This document shows positions 36,930-49,309 of a stretch of DNA of 64,000 nt, piece after piece (positions within the stretch are counted from its first letter, which is position 1; each line of letters opens with the position of its first letter). This DNA is from Rutidosis leptorrhynchoides (lineage: Eukaryota; Streptophyta; Magnoliopsida; Asterales; Asteraceae), in contig NC_092334.1 of the NCBI RefSeq assembly GCF_046630445.1, positions 105,347,501 through 105,411,500 of the forward strand, given 5' to 3'. Under the pieces are notes generated by a model that saw only the letters and a list, made by a program, of their open reading frames with translations, searched no databases and was not told the DNA's origin. A program made the position numbers and the translations under genes.

Positions 36930-36930
36930 C

Positions 36931-36945
36931 AAGTATGGGGTATTT
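36931..36945 (+). promoter_or_regulatory. E3 polypurine tract region
   Basis: AAGTATGGGGTATTT directly precedes the 3' LTR start TGATATTG. Confidence 0.65.
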
Positions 36946-39250
36946 TGATATTGCTTTAAACATACATATATTTCGACGCAATATCATTTATATTTCATCA
37001 GCTTTTACCGAAACGAAGACATTCAAATGCATAATTCACGAGAAAAACGACAAAAGTAAACGCGAGCTTAAAGTTAGAAGAAATTCGATAAATGATGAAT
37101 TTAAATCAAATATATATCAAGAAACGTTTATACAAGTTCAAAGAACACAAGTGGAGTGATATGCAAGTTCAAGATGATCGAAGAAAAAGAGTTCAAATGA
37201 AAGTCCAAATCGATACACGTCAACACGGGATCAACAAAGAACAAACGAAATAATAAAAATTAAAAAAAAAAACTGCCATGACTCTTACGCGGATCGCATA
37301 GGTAAGTACGTGAAACACGTAGTATTTTAGCCTTACGCGGAACGTGTGGATGGCTACGCGAAACGCGTAATGTTGAGACCAGATTCAGAGACAAATTCAC
37401 ATGGGACGGTCGCTTTTGGATATAATATGACTGCTTTTTCTACTTTACAGATACAAAAGAGAACATACAGATCAAAGTAGCTAACTATTACTGAATTTCA
37501 ATGCTATAATACGGAGTACGAGTTCAAAGGACAGTAGTGAGGAGTATACAACTCCAAATCCCACACAAATTTTATCCTGTTTATTTTTCTTTCAAGTACT
37601 CCGTATTATTTTCAGTTTCAAGATTCAATTTTTAGGTTAGTTTCAGTTTTAAGGGTGTATTGTTCGTGATTAAGGGTATTATTGTACGAGTGCAAGGGGA
37701 GTTGTTATTGTAATTTTCTACCGTTTAAAGTAAATGAAAGTGAAGATTTTTGTAAGTATATCCTATTAAAATTATCGTTATCAATTTTTATCGTTATTAT
37801 TATGTTTTTATATTTATATTTTTATGTTTACCCTACTATAATGAGTAGCTAATTTCCCTAGTGTTTGCTTAGATGTAGAGCCCCTAGTGAAATGAATTGT
37901 TATCATTTGTAAAAATTAAAATGTAACTTAAGTATTTTTAATATTGTGCCTAATTAAAAGAACCATTATTATGTACTTGAATATTTAACCCTTGTCACTT
38001 AATTTGTTAGATTCAATTAACGAAAGTTATTTTTATCTATATAAATTAAGCTTCAACATTAAAAGTGATCTAGAAGAACTTATGAATAATTTACTAACAC
38101 TAAATTAGAAATAAAGTTCGGTGGTTTGGGTAATATCACTAGTCATATAATAGTGAAATTGTAAAAAGGGAAACTGTTATGATTTGGGTTTTGGCGAAAG
38201 TCAAAACTGGGTTGGTTCTCAATATAAATACTTGGGGAATAGTAACTATCTAAAATAAGATCCGATGAAAATTAGATTGAATTTAGTTAGTCAAAACTTT
38301 ATATTTATTCGAAAGAAAAATATAAAGTTTTATACTAAAATGTTTTAATAGGGCTTAAACTCAAAACAATCCATGGATCTATAGGTGACACATTTAAGTA
38401 AACACTCCCATTTATTTATATATTGTAAAATACTTATTATTATTATTATTTACCTATTATTATTATTCACTTAAAATAAAAATATACATCAAAATACTCG
38501 AATTTGTACCAGAATTGTTTGTCACATCGAATATAACTTACGCGTATCGCGTATACATTACACGAAACGCGTACCTTCAAAATTATACGCGGAACGCGTA
38601 TAAATCTACGCGAAACGTGTACGTATAAAAATAACACTGTTACGAATTTTATTTGAATTCTAAGTTTTAAATTAAATCTTTTATTATTATCCTAAAGTAA
38701 TTAATTTATAATTAGTTTAATTATTATAATTTCCTATAATTCATTTTTATTATTCAGTTAATTTAAATAAATTTGTATTATAATTTATTGCTCAAAACAA
38801 AATTCTAATCAATTAGTTTTATTAAAAGTTGTTATTTTATTAATTATCATTTAGTAATAAAATTATTTAGATCACAATTAGTATAATTTCAATTAATTCA
38901 CTTTTAAGTTAATAATTATAAATAATGTATTTGTATAAATTAATAAGTAATATAATTAAGTTAAGATTAAGTTATATTTTATTATTACTATGTAGTATTA
39001 TAAATTCCTAATCCAAAACCCCCTTTAAATAAGTTTAACTTCAAAGACTATTAAAAAATAATTTAAACACTGTCTCCCTGTGGAACGAACCGGATTTACC
39101 AACAAAATAAACTACACGAATAGGACTAGTTGCCTATATATGTGTGAAACCAACCTGAATTCATTAAAACACCACATATACAATAAATCAATTCGTGCAA
39201 CAAAATAATTCAAATCCGTTCATAAATAAAGGTACTGTTTCACACCATCA
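36946..39250 (+). repeat. E3 3' LTR (2,305 bp)
   Basis: Full-length copy of the LTR with TATAAATA at 38223-38230 and two CGCG palindrome clusters. It retains the ~280-bp and ~80-bp segments missing from the 5' LTR. Ends CACACCATCA, followed by target duplication GCAAA. Confidence 0.93.
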
Positions 39251-40383
39251 GCAAACGACATGATATCCTAGTCTAACTTGAGTGTTCTTAAATTATCTTT
39301 CCAGTGGTATAAGTCTCACATGCCAATTCGTTTTCTATCAATACCATATTTCTGTTCAAGCAACAAAAACACAACGATAATTCAAATCGACATAACTTAA
39401 TCATACGGAAACGAAATCAAGCGAATCCAAAGCCTAAACTTAATAGTTTTTTTGCAAGGAATCTGATTATAAGATAATAATTAACATTTGAAAAACTTAA
39501 TTTTTCTGATCAAACAAATACAAATTCGTTTTTAAACCCTAGCGCATCAAACAATCAAAATAATGATTACAATTAACACGTACGCGTATAGACTTGAGAA
39601 ATTGAAAACATAACTATGAAACTCACATGAAAATCAGATTTTTACGAATTAGGGTTCATGCAATTATACCTTTGATCGCTAAATTAAATACACCAATGCG
39701 TAGAGGAGATCGGGAATTACAACTTTCGTGTTCAAGGTTTAATCTAAAAATAAAAAATTGATGGTATGGTGATGATGATATGGTCGATGATGGGAGGGAG
39801 CAGGAGGGAAGAAAACTGTGTTTTATTTTTATTAAAGCTAATTAGGTATAACACAAACCTTAAATACTAGCCCTAATTATCCTAAATTGCACATAAGCCT
39901 TTCCACTAGCCAAACATTAACAAAATAAGGGGGGAGGGGGTGGGGTTCGGCCGAATGGGGCCCACTATGGGTTCCCGGGCTCTCGTTTTGTAATCCCGTG
40001 TATTCGTGGTCCGTTTTAAGTGTCGTTTAGTCGTACCGAAGGCCCGGAACGCTAATCCGATCGCTAAACGCAACCAATCGCTTAATTTATTAAAAACCCA
40101 ATACATTAAATATTTTAAAAAGTTAATAATTAATTAAATTAATTATTAAAATAAACCCGAGCGTTTCGTTGCTCTAAAATCTATTATCAAAATCGTATCG
40201 TTTTTATCGTATTTCATTATCCGAAATATTTATTTGAATTAATATCAACCCATATCAATTATTGAAACCCTCCAAAGGTTAAGTACGCATTTAATACATG
40301 TAACCACATAAAAGTTAAATAATCGCCGTTAAATAAACTAACGGAAGGTTAACGAAAGAAACGAAAAAATCAGGGTTGTTACA
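39251..40383 (-). repeat. E2 5' LTR fragment, right of E3
   Basis: Matches 18231-20164 of the other E2 LTR without the hAT element. On the minus strand it begins TGTAACAACCCTG at 40383; TSD ATCCC follows (40384-40388). Confidence 0.92.
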
Positions 40384-40517
40384 ATCCCGGAGTAATACAA
40401 GAAGTCAACGTACTTCGCGCTCGAGTAATCAACTTGGAGAATATGGTGCAAAATGTACCAGCTTTAGCAACATCATCGGCATCAACAGTACCACTAACAA
40501 CACAAGTTTCAACATAA

Positions 40518-43045
40518 CATACCCCAATATCTCATTCTGTACCTCGAGTATAATCATCGTTCTACATGACGTTCTACATTATTTATCTTCGTTCGACATG
40601 ATAATTATGTAATCTCTAATATCTTAGAGATCATATATTCTTGTTCTAACGATAAATCAAATGAGTTTAATATCATATTAACTCATTAAATCCATGATTA
40701 TATCTGAAGAAAATATATATGTAAGTATATTTTCATAAAGATTATAATTAAAAATTCTTTCGTACAAACTGTTAACGGTGAAAATATTTTAACGGATAGG
40801 TAATACCCGATGAATATTTAGATTTCACATTAATAAGTTACACTGTACATTCTTCGAAGCTGATTCAACAGTCGTTTACTATCCTACTTACATCCACCGA
40901 TATACGAATCCGTTCACCACAGAATAACCATTTTAATTCAATTTCATATTTGGATTTTGACCTATCAGAATCCAACAAGTGGCATAATGAAGAAAACATT
41001 GGACAAAAATAAAATTTGTTAGAAACAAACAAATTAACCATGAGAAAATTTTGTTAAGAATCCACGCTAACAAAATCCTAGCTAACTGTTCCTAGCTAAC
41101 TGATTACATTTTATTTATCGCAGTTTATTTATCGCAATTTAATTATCGCAATTTTATTTATCGTCATTTAATTTCTGTTATTTACTTTACGCACTTTATT
41201 TATTGTAATTTAATTTCTGTTATTTATTTTACGCAATTTAAATATGGGGACACGTATACAAGGTTTTGACATATCATATCGACGCATCTATATATATTAT
41301 TTGGAATAACCATAGACACTCTATATGCAGTAATGATCGAGTTAGCTATACATGGTTGAGGTTGATTCTACATTAATATATATACTTTGAGTTGTGATCG
41401 AGTCTGAGACATGTACACGGGTCACGATACGTATTAATTAATTCGAATATTATATATTAAACTATATATGAATTATTGGACTGTTAACTGTGGACTATCG
41501 ACTGTGGACTAATAATATTGGACAATTAAAATGAATTAAAATATTGATTATAACATATGAAACTAAACATTTCTTCAAGTTTGCCACTTGATTTCATCCT
41601 AAACTTCATTTGTATCTTTACGATTACAATCCGCGTTCAAACCTTTCATGATTCTTGAAAACACCTCAATCGAGAGGATGAATCAACCGCACTTCATCTA
41701 CGGAAGAAAAGATTGATGCATATAGTATTGCATCTGAAAAGCTCTCAAAAACTGAGTAAACGTTTAACGCGTAGCTGTGCTAATTCCTTTAGCATTATTA
41801 TTACCGAAAATAACTTTGCAATCCCTTTCTAAATTAGCCAATTTTGTCAAAGCTCCAGCAAGTCAACTTCGACTTTTCGTTCGAAACAACCTTATTATAG
41901 CCTTGATATATATGTGTGCTCTTTTATTGATACCGGGGAACCTTTTATATTTCACCATATTACCAGCTGACGTACCAGTAACTTCGTTGCCCTTTGGCTT
42001 AAATCTCTCTAAACAAATCACAAGGACTAAACTTGTACATAAAGAATCCTGATGATTCTGTTCTAATGAAATATTCAGCGATTACCTTGCTCCTTAATCA
42101 TTCTAAATCATTGTGAATGAATTTCTTCATCACACTTTGATTCTAGAATTATAAGATATCATGGTATCTTTCTTTATAAATATGCTCAATATTTCTAAAG
42201 ATATATCCATAAATATTCTTGTCCGATATTATTTATCTCTCCGAGCTATCTATGTTATATCATAAAAGAAACTGTTTTAGTTTCTAAAATTCTGAAAAAT
42301 TCGAATTTGAATTATGAATGATTTCGAAGTAGTGTTAGAAATTGATGCATGAGTTAGTATAATATAATGACACTTGATCAACGTGATTATATTACAGTAA
42401 TTCATGCTGAGTTTCTAATGAAACGTGATGATTCACAGACTAAAACGTCATCATGTGCCATGTTACACGACTCTTACATTCTATCTAATCTATAAACATA
42501 TCAAGAACATATTTTCTTGACAGTTCTATCTTTCCTCTTGAATTCTGGTAACTAAACCAATCAAAGCTCGTGCTATTACAACTTCTCTTTTAGAACATTT
42601 GACATGTTCATTCGAAACTTCATACCTACGAATTCTGGACCATTATTCGCTTGATTTAAAGGCAGGAAGAGAAAACAAAAGGATGGAACTCCATAATATA
42701 AAGAAAATGAAGAAGGTGGATTTATAGTGAAATATCCGACAGAACAATCAAAACAGATTATCGCATTTAACCAAAGATGATCCTAATTTCTGTAACTATC
42801 GAAGAACCAAATCTTATTACTAAGATTTCCTCTAAATTCCTTGATTTTCGAAAATCAACCATGACTACGTCACCAGACAAGACGAATCTGCATTTATTCA
42901 TTTCACTCTTTTGTGATAGCTTCATTCGTACTCTTCGAATAAACGATTTACTTTACCCATATTACTTACTGATGATAAGAACTCTAATTTCTAGCTTGTA
43001 TGTGTCATGAGAACATATTTATTGTCAGCCATGATCATCCCAATC
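40518..43045. other. E1 3' internal region without gag-pol
   Basis: Where an autonomous relative has gag-pol there is only AT-rich sequence. It holds a hairpin (40793-40809), a ~250-bp stretch (41240-41470) resembling part of the E4 LTR (56570-56770), and scattered short frames. One 42-codon frame at 42367-42495 (MTLDQRDYITVIHAEFLMK) is open, and a decayed Ser-rich frame lies around 41700-42050. Neither can be assigned a function. No protease, RT or integrase motif is found on either strand. Confidence 0.6.
40793..40809 (+). promoter_or_regulatory. E1 copy of the conserved pre-gag hairpin
   Basis: CGGATA-GGTAA-TACCCG, a 6-bp stem with one mismatch and 5-base loop. The E4 copy at 59648-59664 (CGGGTA-GGTAT-TACCCG) is perfect. 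Both lie between the accessory ORF and the gag position. A role in RNA packaging or dimerisation is a guess. Confidence 0.5.
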
Positions 43046-43081
43046 AAATTTCGGGACGAAATTTCTTTAACGGGTAGGTAC
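43046..43081 (+). promoter_or_regulatory. E1 pre-LTR palindrome and purine tract
   Basis: AAATTTCGGGACGAAATTT (43046-43064) is a palindrome with 8-bp arms. It is followed by AACGGGTAGGTAC and the LTR start. The same palindrome precedes the E2 LTR. Confidence 0.75.
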
Positions 43082-45473
43082 TGTGACGACCCGGAAATTT
43101 TCGACCAAATTTAAACTTAATCTTTATTTGATTTTGACACGATAAGCAAAATTTGTAATGTTGAGTCTCAAAAAGTTTGAACTGTTTCATATATTCAATT
43201 GACCTTCGAGTGCTCTCAACGATTCACGAACAATTAATTATAAATATATATATGTGTGTATGTATATATAAATAATAATTGGAAATATAATTCGAAACAT
43301 TATATGTTGTTGTTATTAAAACGAATTATGTAAAATAAAATAAAAATAGAATATTATAATAACTATTATTTACAACATAACTATATATAAATAAAGTATA
43401 GTAAAAATAAATATTAAATGATTGTAATACTTGTTTGATGTTCCGATTGATATTAAGCAAACCAAATTCAAACTTATATGATTTTAAAATAAACGGTGAC
43501 CCGAAAGTGAGTTCTATAAATTTTAGGCTTATTAAAAATGTATTTAGGAACTATTTGTTAAGTTTTAACACTTTTTGTATTTTACCCATAAATGAGAGGG
43601 ACAGTTGATGTAATTTTTATTTATTAAATTAATGACTGAATTTTATACCATAATGACCAAAATAAATAAATATAATTAATTTAAAAATATGGGATTTTTC
43701 TGAAGACTTTTATTCGCCACTGAGTAAACAACGGAGTACGAAATAATAATCCGTGTAAATCTTTCGGTAGAGTGAAGACAAGAGTGATGGCTGCTATATG
43801 ATTTCAACATGTTTTATTACTACTATTATTATTATATTATTATGATTATTAATTATTAGAATTATAATTACGGACATATTCTATACATATGTACCCTACC
43901 CATGTTATCATGGAAAAACTTGCAACACTTTTCTGTTTGAGAATCAACTAATGAGCAACTTAACCCATCACTAACCACCACCCATGATCACCATGAACCG
44001 CCACCCTTAACAATCTCTATCTCTCTATTTCTCCAATTCTCTCACTACCTCACTTCCTCCACGACACTAATCACCATTCCATTGCCACACACCCATTTAA
44101 ATCTTGCAGCTGCGATTCATGATTTTGTTTCTTATTTTCTTTGTCGTAAAATCATAAAACAACAAAACCCCCATTTAGTCATCAAACCACTACACACACT
44201 CATCGACACACTATCTCTTTCTCCTGTTTTCTTTACGAACCCACAACAAATGCATCGATCTGCTTATTGATTCTAACCCTGCAACCACCTCAATCCACCA
44301 CCCAAACACTATCTCAAACCACCACCTCGAACTACCACTGCTACTACTCGAATTAGTTTGTTTCCTGTGTTGAGCGAGCAACCATCGACCACCTTGAAAA
44401 CACACAAAACAGTCCACTGAAGCTACTATTGCTACGCTTATTACTTCTGTTTTTTATCAATTATAAATTCAACCCAAACGAAACCACTTTTTGTTGACCG
44501 ACCCCATTGAACCCAGTTATTTACTTTCTGTTGTGAGCACACCACCACCATGACCTCACCATCTTGGACGAAGCTCACCACCTTGGGTGGTTTAATGATA
44601 GTCGAGAAACACTACATTTAGCTACCATGATGATAACCATCACGAACCACCACCACAAGCAACTGCTACTGCTGCTCGTTGTTTCTACTTTTGTTGCTGT
44701 AAATAGTTGGAATAAACCATTTCACCATCTACCTTGTTTTTCTTTATTATTTTTTTTTCATGAACCAAACCCCCACCATGAAAACCTACTGCTACCGTTG
44801 CAAACTAAAATAGTTGCAGCTGCAACTATGCTATTTGAACCTTTCTTGATTGTGATAACACCTAAACCCCTCAAAAACTACTCTAACACCACCATCACTT
44901 TATTTACTGTTTGTTCGAAGCCAAGCCAAGAACCACCCCCAGACCATCGCCGCTACTTGCTACTCGTTTATTACGCTACTGTTCCTGTGATTAAGATGAT
45001 GATGATTAAAATAAATGAATACGTAACAATTATGGTGAATGAAGATTAGAAGACGATAAAGATGATGATGAATAGTGTGTGATAATGAAGATGATGATGC
45101 ATATGTCTTTTGTTTTTGTCCAGCGAGTAAAATAATATAGCAACGGGAAGTGGATTGGAATCTAAAGCCAACGATATTTTGTTGTTGTTATTGTTGTTAC
45201 AGACTTTATTTAATCAGATCGAGTTAATTAACGGGCCATAGTTGGGCCATAAATCCCTTGTGCACTAGTGGGCTGTTATGTTGTTTTGTTGGGCTACAAG
45301 TTCCTGATTGGGCCAAATAATACGGGTTACATATATTGAATACCGAATATAAGTCAGAAAAACAGATTCAGACAGACGGTTTGGAGTGTTTGTGTTAACC
45401 GAGAGGTCACGGGTTCGATTCTGGTCTGAGACATTTCTTTTTAGAAAACCATTTTGAGGTAGTTTTTCATCAA

Positions 45474-45559
<86 letters not shown>
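45474..45559. repeat. (ATT)n microsatellite in E1 3' LTR
   Basis: About 29 units, counterpart of 13499-13593. Confidence 0.97.
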
Positions 45560-45562
<3 letters not shown>

Positions 45563-45686
45563 TGTTATTGTTATTAATATTAGTATTATAATTATTATTG
45601 TTATTAATATTACTAATATGAGTAGTAATTATCAATTATTATTATTATTATTATTAGGATTAATATTAGTATTAGTATCATTGTAG

Positions 45687-45720
<34 letters not shown>

Positions 45721-46027
45721 AAAACTAATACTATTAAGATTACCATTAATAATAAGATTGTTATAGTTATTATTATTGAGTATTATGTACTAATGTCAAA
45801 AATTATTATTTTCACTACCATTATTACTAAATTATTCATTTTACCAAAAACTACTAATATTATCATTATGAGATTTATAATCAAAAACTATCATCAATAT
45901 TATTATTAACAAAAATAATTAACTTTAATATTTTTATTAGTAACATTAGGTATTATCATTATTATAATTTTTACCATTACAAATAATATCTTGGTATTAT
46001 TATAATTACTATATTTTAATAAACAAA

Positions 46028-46029
<2 letters not shown>

Positions 46030-46078
<49 letters not shown>
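46030..46078. repeat. (TA)n microsatellite in E1 3' LTR
   Basis: About 24 units, counterpart of 14155-14232. Confidence 0.95.
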
Positions 46079-46084
<6 letters not shown>

Positions 46085-46180
46085 ACATATAACATAATAA
46101 AATTAATATTTTCATATACAAAATGAATATATGAAACATATATATATATATTATTAATATAAAAAGTATATAACTAATAG

Positions 46181-46183
<3 letters not shown>

Positions 46184-46253
<70 letters not shown>
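46184..46253. repeat. (AT)n microsatellite, expanded only in the 3' LTR
   Basis: About 35 units. The same site in the 5' LTR (around 14333-14342) has about 5 units, so it grew or shrank after insertion. Confidence 0.95.
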
Positions 46254-46256
<3 letters not shown>

Positions 46257-46421
46257 CGATTACAACTATGTATATTAATAAATACACAAATGATATAGGT
46301 TCGTGAATCCGAGGCCAACCCTGCATTTGTTAAATATCGTCATATGTATTTTTACTACAAAATACAGTATGGTGAGTTCATTTGATTCCCTTTTACTCTT
46401 TACATTTTTGGGACTGAGAAT

Positions 46422-47540
46422 TTACTTTTGAACTGGTAAATTTACTTTAATATTAAAATCAAGCAGAAGGTTTTTAATCCAGATAATTTCACATGTTGTT
46501 GAAGCTAAAGCTCTATATTCTGCTTCAGCAGAAGATCTAGAGACTGTAGCTTGCTTTTTACTTTTCCAAGACACCAGTGAGTTACAAAAGTATATCAAGT
46601 AACCAGTTATAGACTTTCTATTTAATTTGCATTTCCCCCAATCTGAATCACAATATGAATATATAGATATTTCATTACCTTTAATAAGCCGAATGCCCTT
46701 TCCAGGACTACCCTTTAAATATCTAAGTGTTCTAAAAGCAAGATTCATATGAGATTGCAAAGGTGCATGCATATATTGACTCAGAATATAAACATCAAAT
46801 GAAATGTCAGGTCTAGTTAAAGTAAGATAGATTAACCTTCCTACAAGCTTCTGATATTCTGTTATGTTTGTTAAAAGTTTATCCTTTTCATTTGGTTCAC
46901 AATTAACATAAACATTTGATGCTATTGATGTTCCAAAAGGTTTACAACCCAAAAGACCATAGTCATTAAGAAGTTCTAGATAGTACTTCCTTTGAGACAA
47001 GCAGACACCATTGTTACACTTTAAAATTTCAGTTCCAAGAAAGAACTTTAACAGACCTAAATCTTTTATCATAAACTTTGTTTTTAAAAAAAGTTTTAAA
47101 CTTTTCAATTTAATCTACATTATTGAACGTAACAACAATATCATCAACATAAACAAGTAAACCAATAAAAAAAACCCATCAACACTATTAGTATACAAAG
47201 AATAGTCTGATTTACTTTGTACAAAACCATGTTCTATCAAAGCAGCATTAAGTTTGGTATTCCACTGCCTTGGTGCTTGTTTTAATCCATACAATGATTT
47301 TGTTAATTTGTAAACTTTATTACTATTTTCAAAATCAGTATAATAACCTTTTGGCAAAGTCATGTAGATTTCTTCATTAAGATCACCATAAAGAAATGCA
47401 TTATTAATTTCAAGTTGATACAAAGGCCAATTATTCTGAACTGCAACTGTAATAAAACATCTTACAGTAACATGCTTAACAACAGGACTAAAGGTTTCTT
47501 CATAGTCAATACTTTCTTTTTGACTATAACCTTTAGCCAC
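46422..47540 (-). pseudogene. E5 reverse transcriptase-RNase H
   Basis: RT starts before 47540 (ETFSPVVKHVTVRCFITVA, LYQLEINNAFLYGDL, KSLYGLKQAPRQW). It then frame-shifts near 47160 at a T-run, where YVDDIVVTF is readable in the neighbouring frame. After a stop it continues (FMIKDLGLLKFFLGTEI, LVGRLIYLTLTRPDISF, FRTLRYLKGSPGKGI). RNase H is present up to SWKSKKQATVSRSSAEAEYR and KNLLLDF. The final ~60 residues and 3' LTR are missing because the E1 LTR starts there. These enzymes copy RNA to DNA and remove the RNA strand; this copy is dead. Confidence 0.88.
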
Positions 47541-49282
47541 ATGGTCTTGCTTTATACCTTTCTATCTCACCATTTGATTTGTAATTGATTCTGTATACCC
47601 ATTTACACCCAACAGGTTTTCTGTTAGGAGGCAATTCAGTTATTACCCATGTATTATTCTTGTTTAAAACTTCTATTTCAAGATTCATGGCTTCATTCCA
47701 GTATGGGTTATTGCAGGCTTGTTCATAAGTTTTAGGTTCAAATGTTTTATTAAGATTAGAAACAAAGCAGAGATTTTCAGAACTTAAGTTTGCATAATTG
47801 ACAACTCTTTCATCACCATATTTTACTTTACCCTCAATAATAAAATCATCAAACTTTTTAGGAAAAACAATGCTTCTAGAAGTTCTCCTTAAGTCACTGG
47901 TGTTTTCATTTAGATCAGAATTGGAAGTATCAGTATTGCCCTCAGGAGATGAAGATGAATCTTCATTGTGTGTTGCTGTAGGACTATGCTCATCTGAATG
48001 AGCACTATCACTACTACCCTCACAAGTATCAGTAACTCTCCCTTCATCATTGGGACTTGAAGTGTTATTGGTGTCAAATTTATAAATATCATCAAAGAAA
48101 TTTTGACTTAAAATATCGTTAGAAACATCATTTTTGAAATCATTTGCAGCAGACTTATATTTTAAAGGAAAAACAATTTCATAGAACTTAACATCTCTTG
48201 AACAAAAAACACTTTTATCTTCAAGACTCAACAACTTATAACCTTTTTTGACATTAGAAAAACCAATCAAAACACATTTAATAGATCTGCTGTTAAACTT
48301 ATCTTTTGGATTTAAATTAACAGAAAAACACAAACATCTAAAACACTTTAAATGGGAGAGATTATGGTCAAACTTAAACACCATTTCATAAGGAGACTTT
48401 CCATTTAGTACAGAAGTAGGAGTCCTATTAATTAAATAACAAGAAGTTAGAATACATTCAGACCACATGTTAAGAGGCAATCCCCCCTGAAACATAAGAG
48501 CCCTTGCAACATTTAGCAAGTGCCTATGTTTCCTCTCAATAATGCCATTCTGTTGAGGTGTGTAAGCACATGTAGTTTGATGTACTATTCCTTTGCTGTT
48601 TGTAAAATTCAAAAACTTTTGATTAACAAATTCAGTACCATTATCACTCCTGAATATTTTAATCTTTTGTTGAAACTGTGTTTCAATAAGTTGTACAAAG
48701 TTTACAATGTTATCATAAACATCTTCTTTTGATTTGATTAAAAATACCCAAACAACTCTAGAATAGTCATCTACTACAGTTAAAAAAATACTTAAAACCT
48801 TCTCTTGTTTGAATTCTAAAAAGTCTCCATAAGTCTAGATGAACAAGTTCACCCAAACTTGAGGTTTTATGATCACTAATTGGAAATGTGTTTCTGCTTT
48901 GCTTAGCTTTATGACATACTTCAGAAGGTTCTGTGTTGATTTTATCTATAAGATTAAGTTTGGTTTTAAGATTAAACAAGATTTGATCAAATAGATGACC
49001 AAGTCTGTTATGCCACAAATTAATTGATGCATAATATGTGTTAAAACAATTATTGACCATCATCTTACTTTCATTATTCATATTATTGAAAATATATAAT
49101 CCACCTTCTTGTTTATCAATCCCTTTTATTTTCCTGTCCCTCAAATCCTGAACATAGCAAGTTGATTCATTAAAACTAACAATGGGTCCATTATCTTTGG
49201 AAAGTTTTGAAACAGACATTAAGTTAACACAATATTCAGGAACTATAAGAACATCTTTAAGGGTAATAAACTTGTTTAACAC
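47533..49282 (-). pseudogene. E5 integrase (with pre-integrase domain) and RT start
   Basis: From 49282: a pre-integrase zinc region (NLWHNRLGHLFD ... VCHKAKQSR), then HLDLW (first catalytic Asp). A frame change near 48780 leads to VVDDYSRVVWVFLIKSKEDV and RSDNGTEFVNQ (second Asp), then YTPQQNGIIERKHRHLL (catalytic Glu) and a copia C-terminal region. A variable acidic linker (SDSAHSDEHSPTATHNEDSS) leads to the RT start (NNPYWNEAMNLEI, NTWVITELPPNRKPVGCKW). One frameshift and one stop are visible. Confidence 0.87.
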
Positions 49283-49309
49283 AAGATCACCAATCCCTTT
49301 AATAAGGGC

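Larger units (their letters stand above)
23875..39250 (+). mobile_element. E3: Athila-clade Ty3/gypsy element (15.4 kb)
   Basis: Bounded by a perfect 5-bp duplication GCAAA (23870-23874 and 39251-39255). LTRs are 23875-25849 and 36946-39250 with TG...CA ends (TGATATTG ... CACACCATCA). The PBS TGGCGCCGCTGCCGGGGA is the tRNA-Asp-type site typical of Athila. Gag, protease with DLGSS, RT, RNase H and integrase without chromodomain, then a long spacer and an env-position ORF, match the clade layout. Several frameshifts and stops make it defective, but it is the most complete element here. Confidence 0.94.
16328..40383 (-). mobile_element. E2: Tekay-clade chromovirus (Ty3/gypsy), internally deleted and interrupted by E3
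   Basis: The minus-strand element is flanked by a perfect 5-bp duplication ATCCC (16323-16327 and 40384-40388). Its 3' LTR is 16328-20164; its 5' LTR is split into 39251-40383 and 23082-23869 by E3. Ends are TGTAACAACC (at 40383, minus strand) and a mutated GGTGTTATA. Pol order RT-RNase H-integrase-chromodomain defines a chromovirus. The 3' part of the 5' LTR, the PBS, gag and protease are all missing: LTR sequence joins RT coding sequence directly near 23081. The RT active site is also deleted, so E2 cannot move by itself. Confidence 0.9.
15965..40517 (+). pseudogene. E1 accessory ORF, split by the E2 insertion (15965-16327 and 40389-40517)
   Basis: ATG at 15965 opens a frame starting MNPSTSSSPSDFDSYSD with a threefold DSYS repeat. 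An in-frame TGA lies at 16112-16114. The frame is then open to the E2 insertion at 16327 (ending near PTDNHP) and resumes in the same frame at 40389 with GVIQEVNVLRARVINLENMV, stopping at TAA 40515-40517. That makes about 163 residues: Ser/Asp-rich N-terminus, a middle helical part (EALISEPVRNTIFTLISRIS), a heptad-like coiled-coil stretch, and a Ser/Thr-rich tail. It sits where E4 has its F-box ORF, between PBS and hairpin. Function unknown; similar leaders are remembered from other composite-family elements. Continuity across the insertion supports a real coding frame. Confidence 0.65.
43082..46436 (+). repeat. E1 3' LTR, truncated
   Basis: Near-identical to 11101-14510. Identity stops after GGGACTGAGAAT (about 46420), and copia sequence starts within the next ~15 bases. 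The last ~1.1 kb is not found elsewhere in the window. Microsatellite lengths differ from the 5' LTR. Confidence 0.9.

Noticed and set aside
41777..42052. Possible membrane protein of 91 residues in E1
   Set aside because: The hydrophobic frame overlaps a more Ser-rich decayed frame; no start context or homology supports it.
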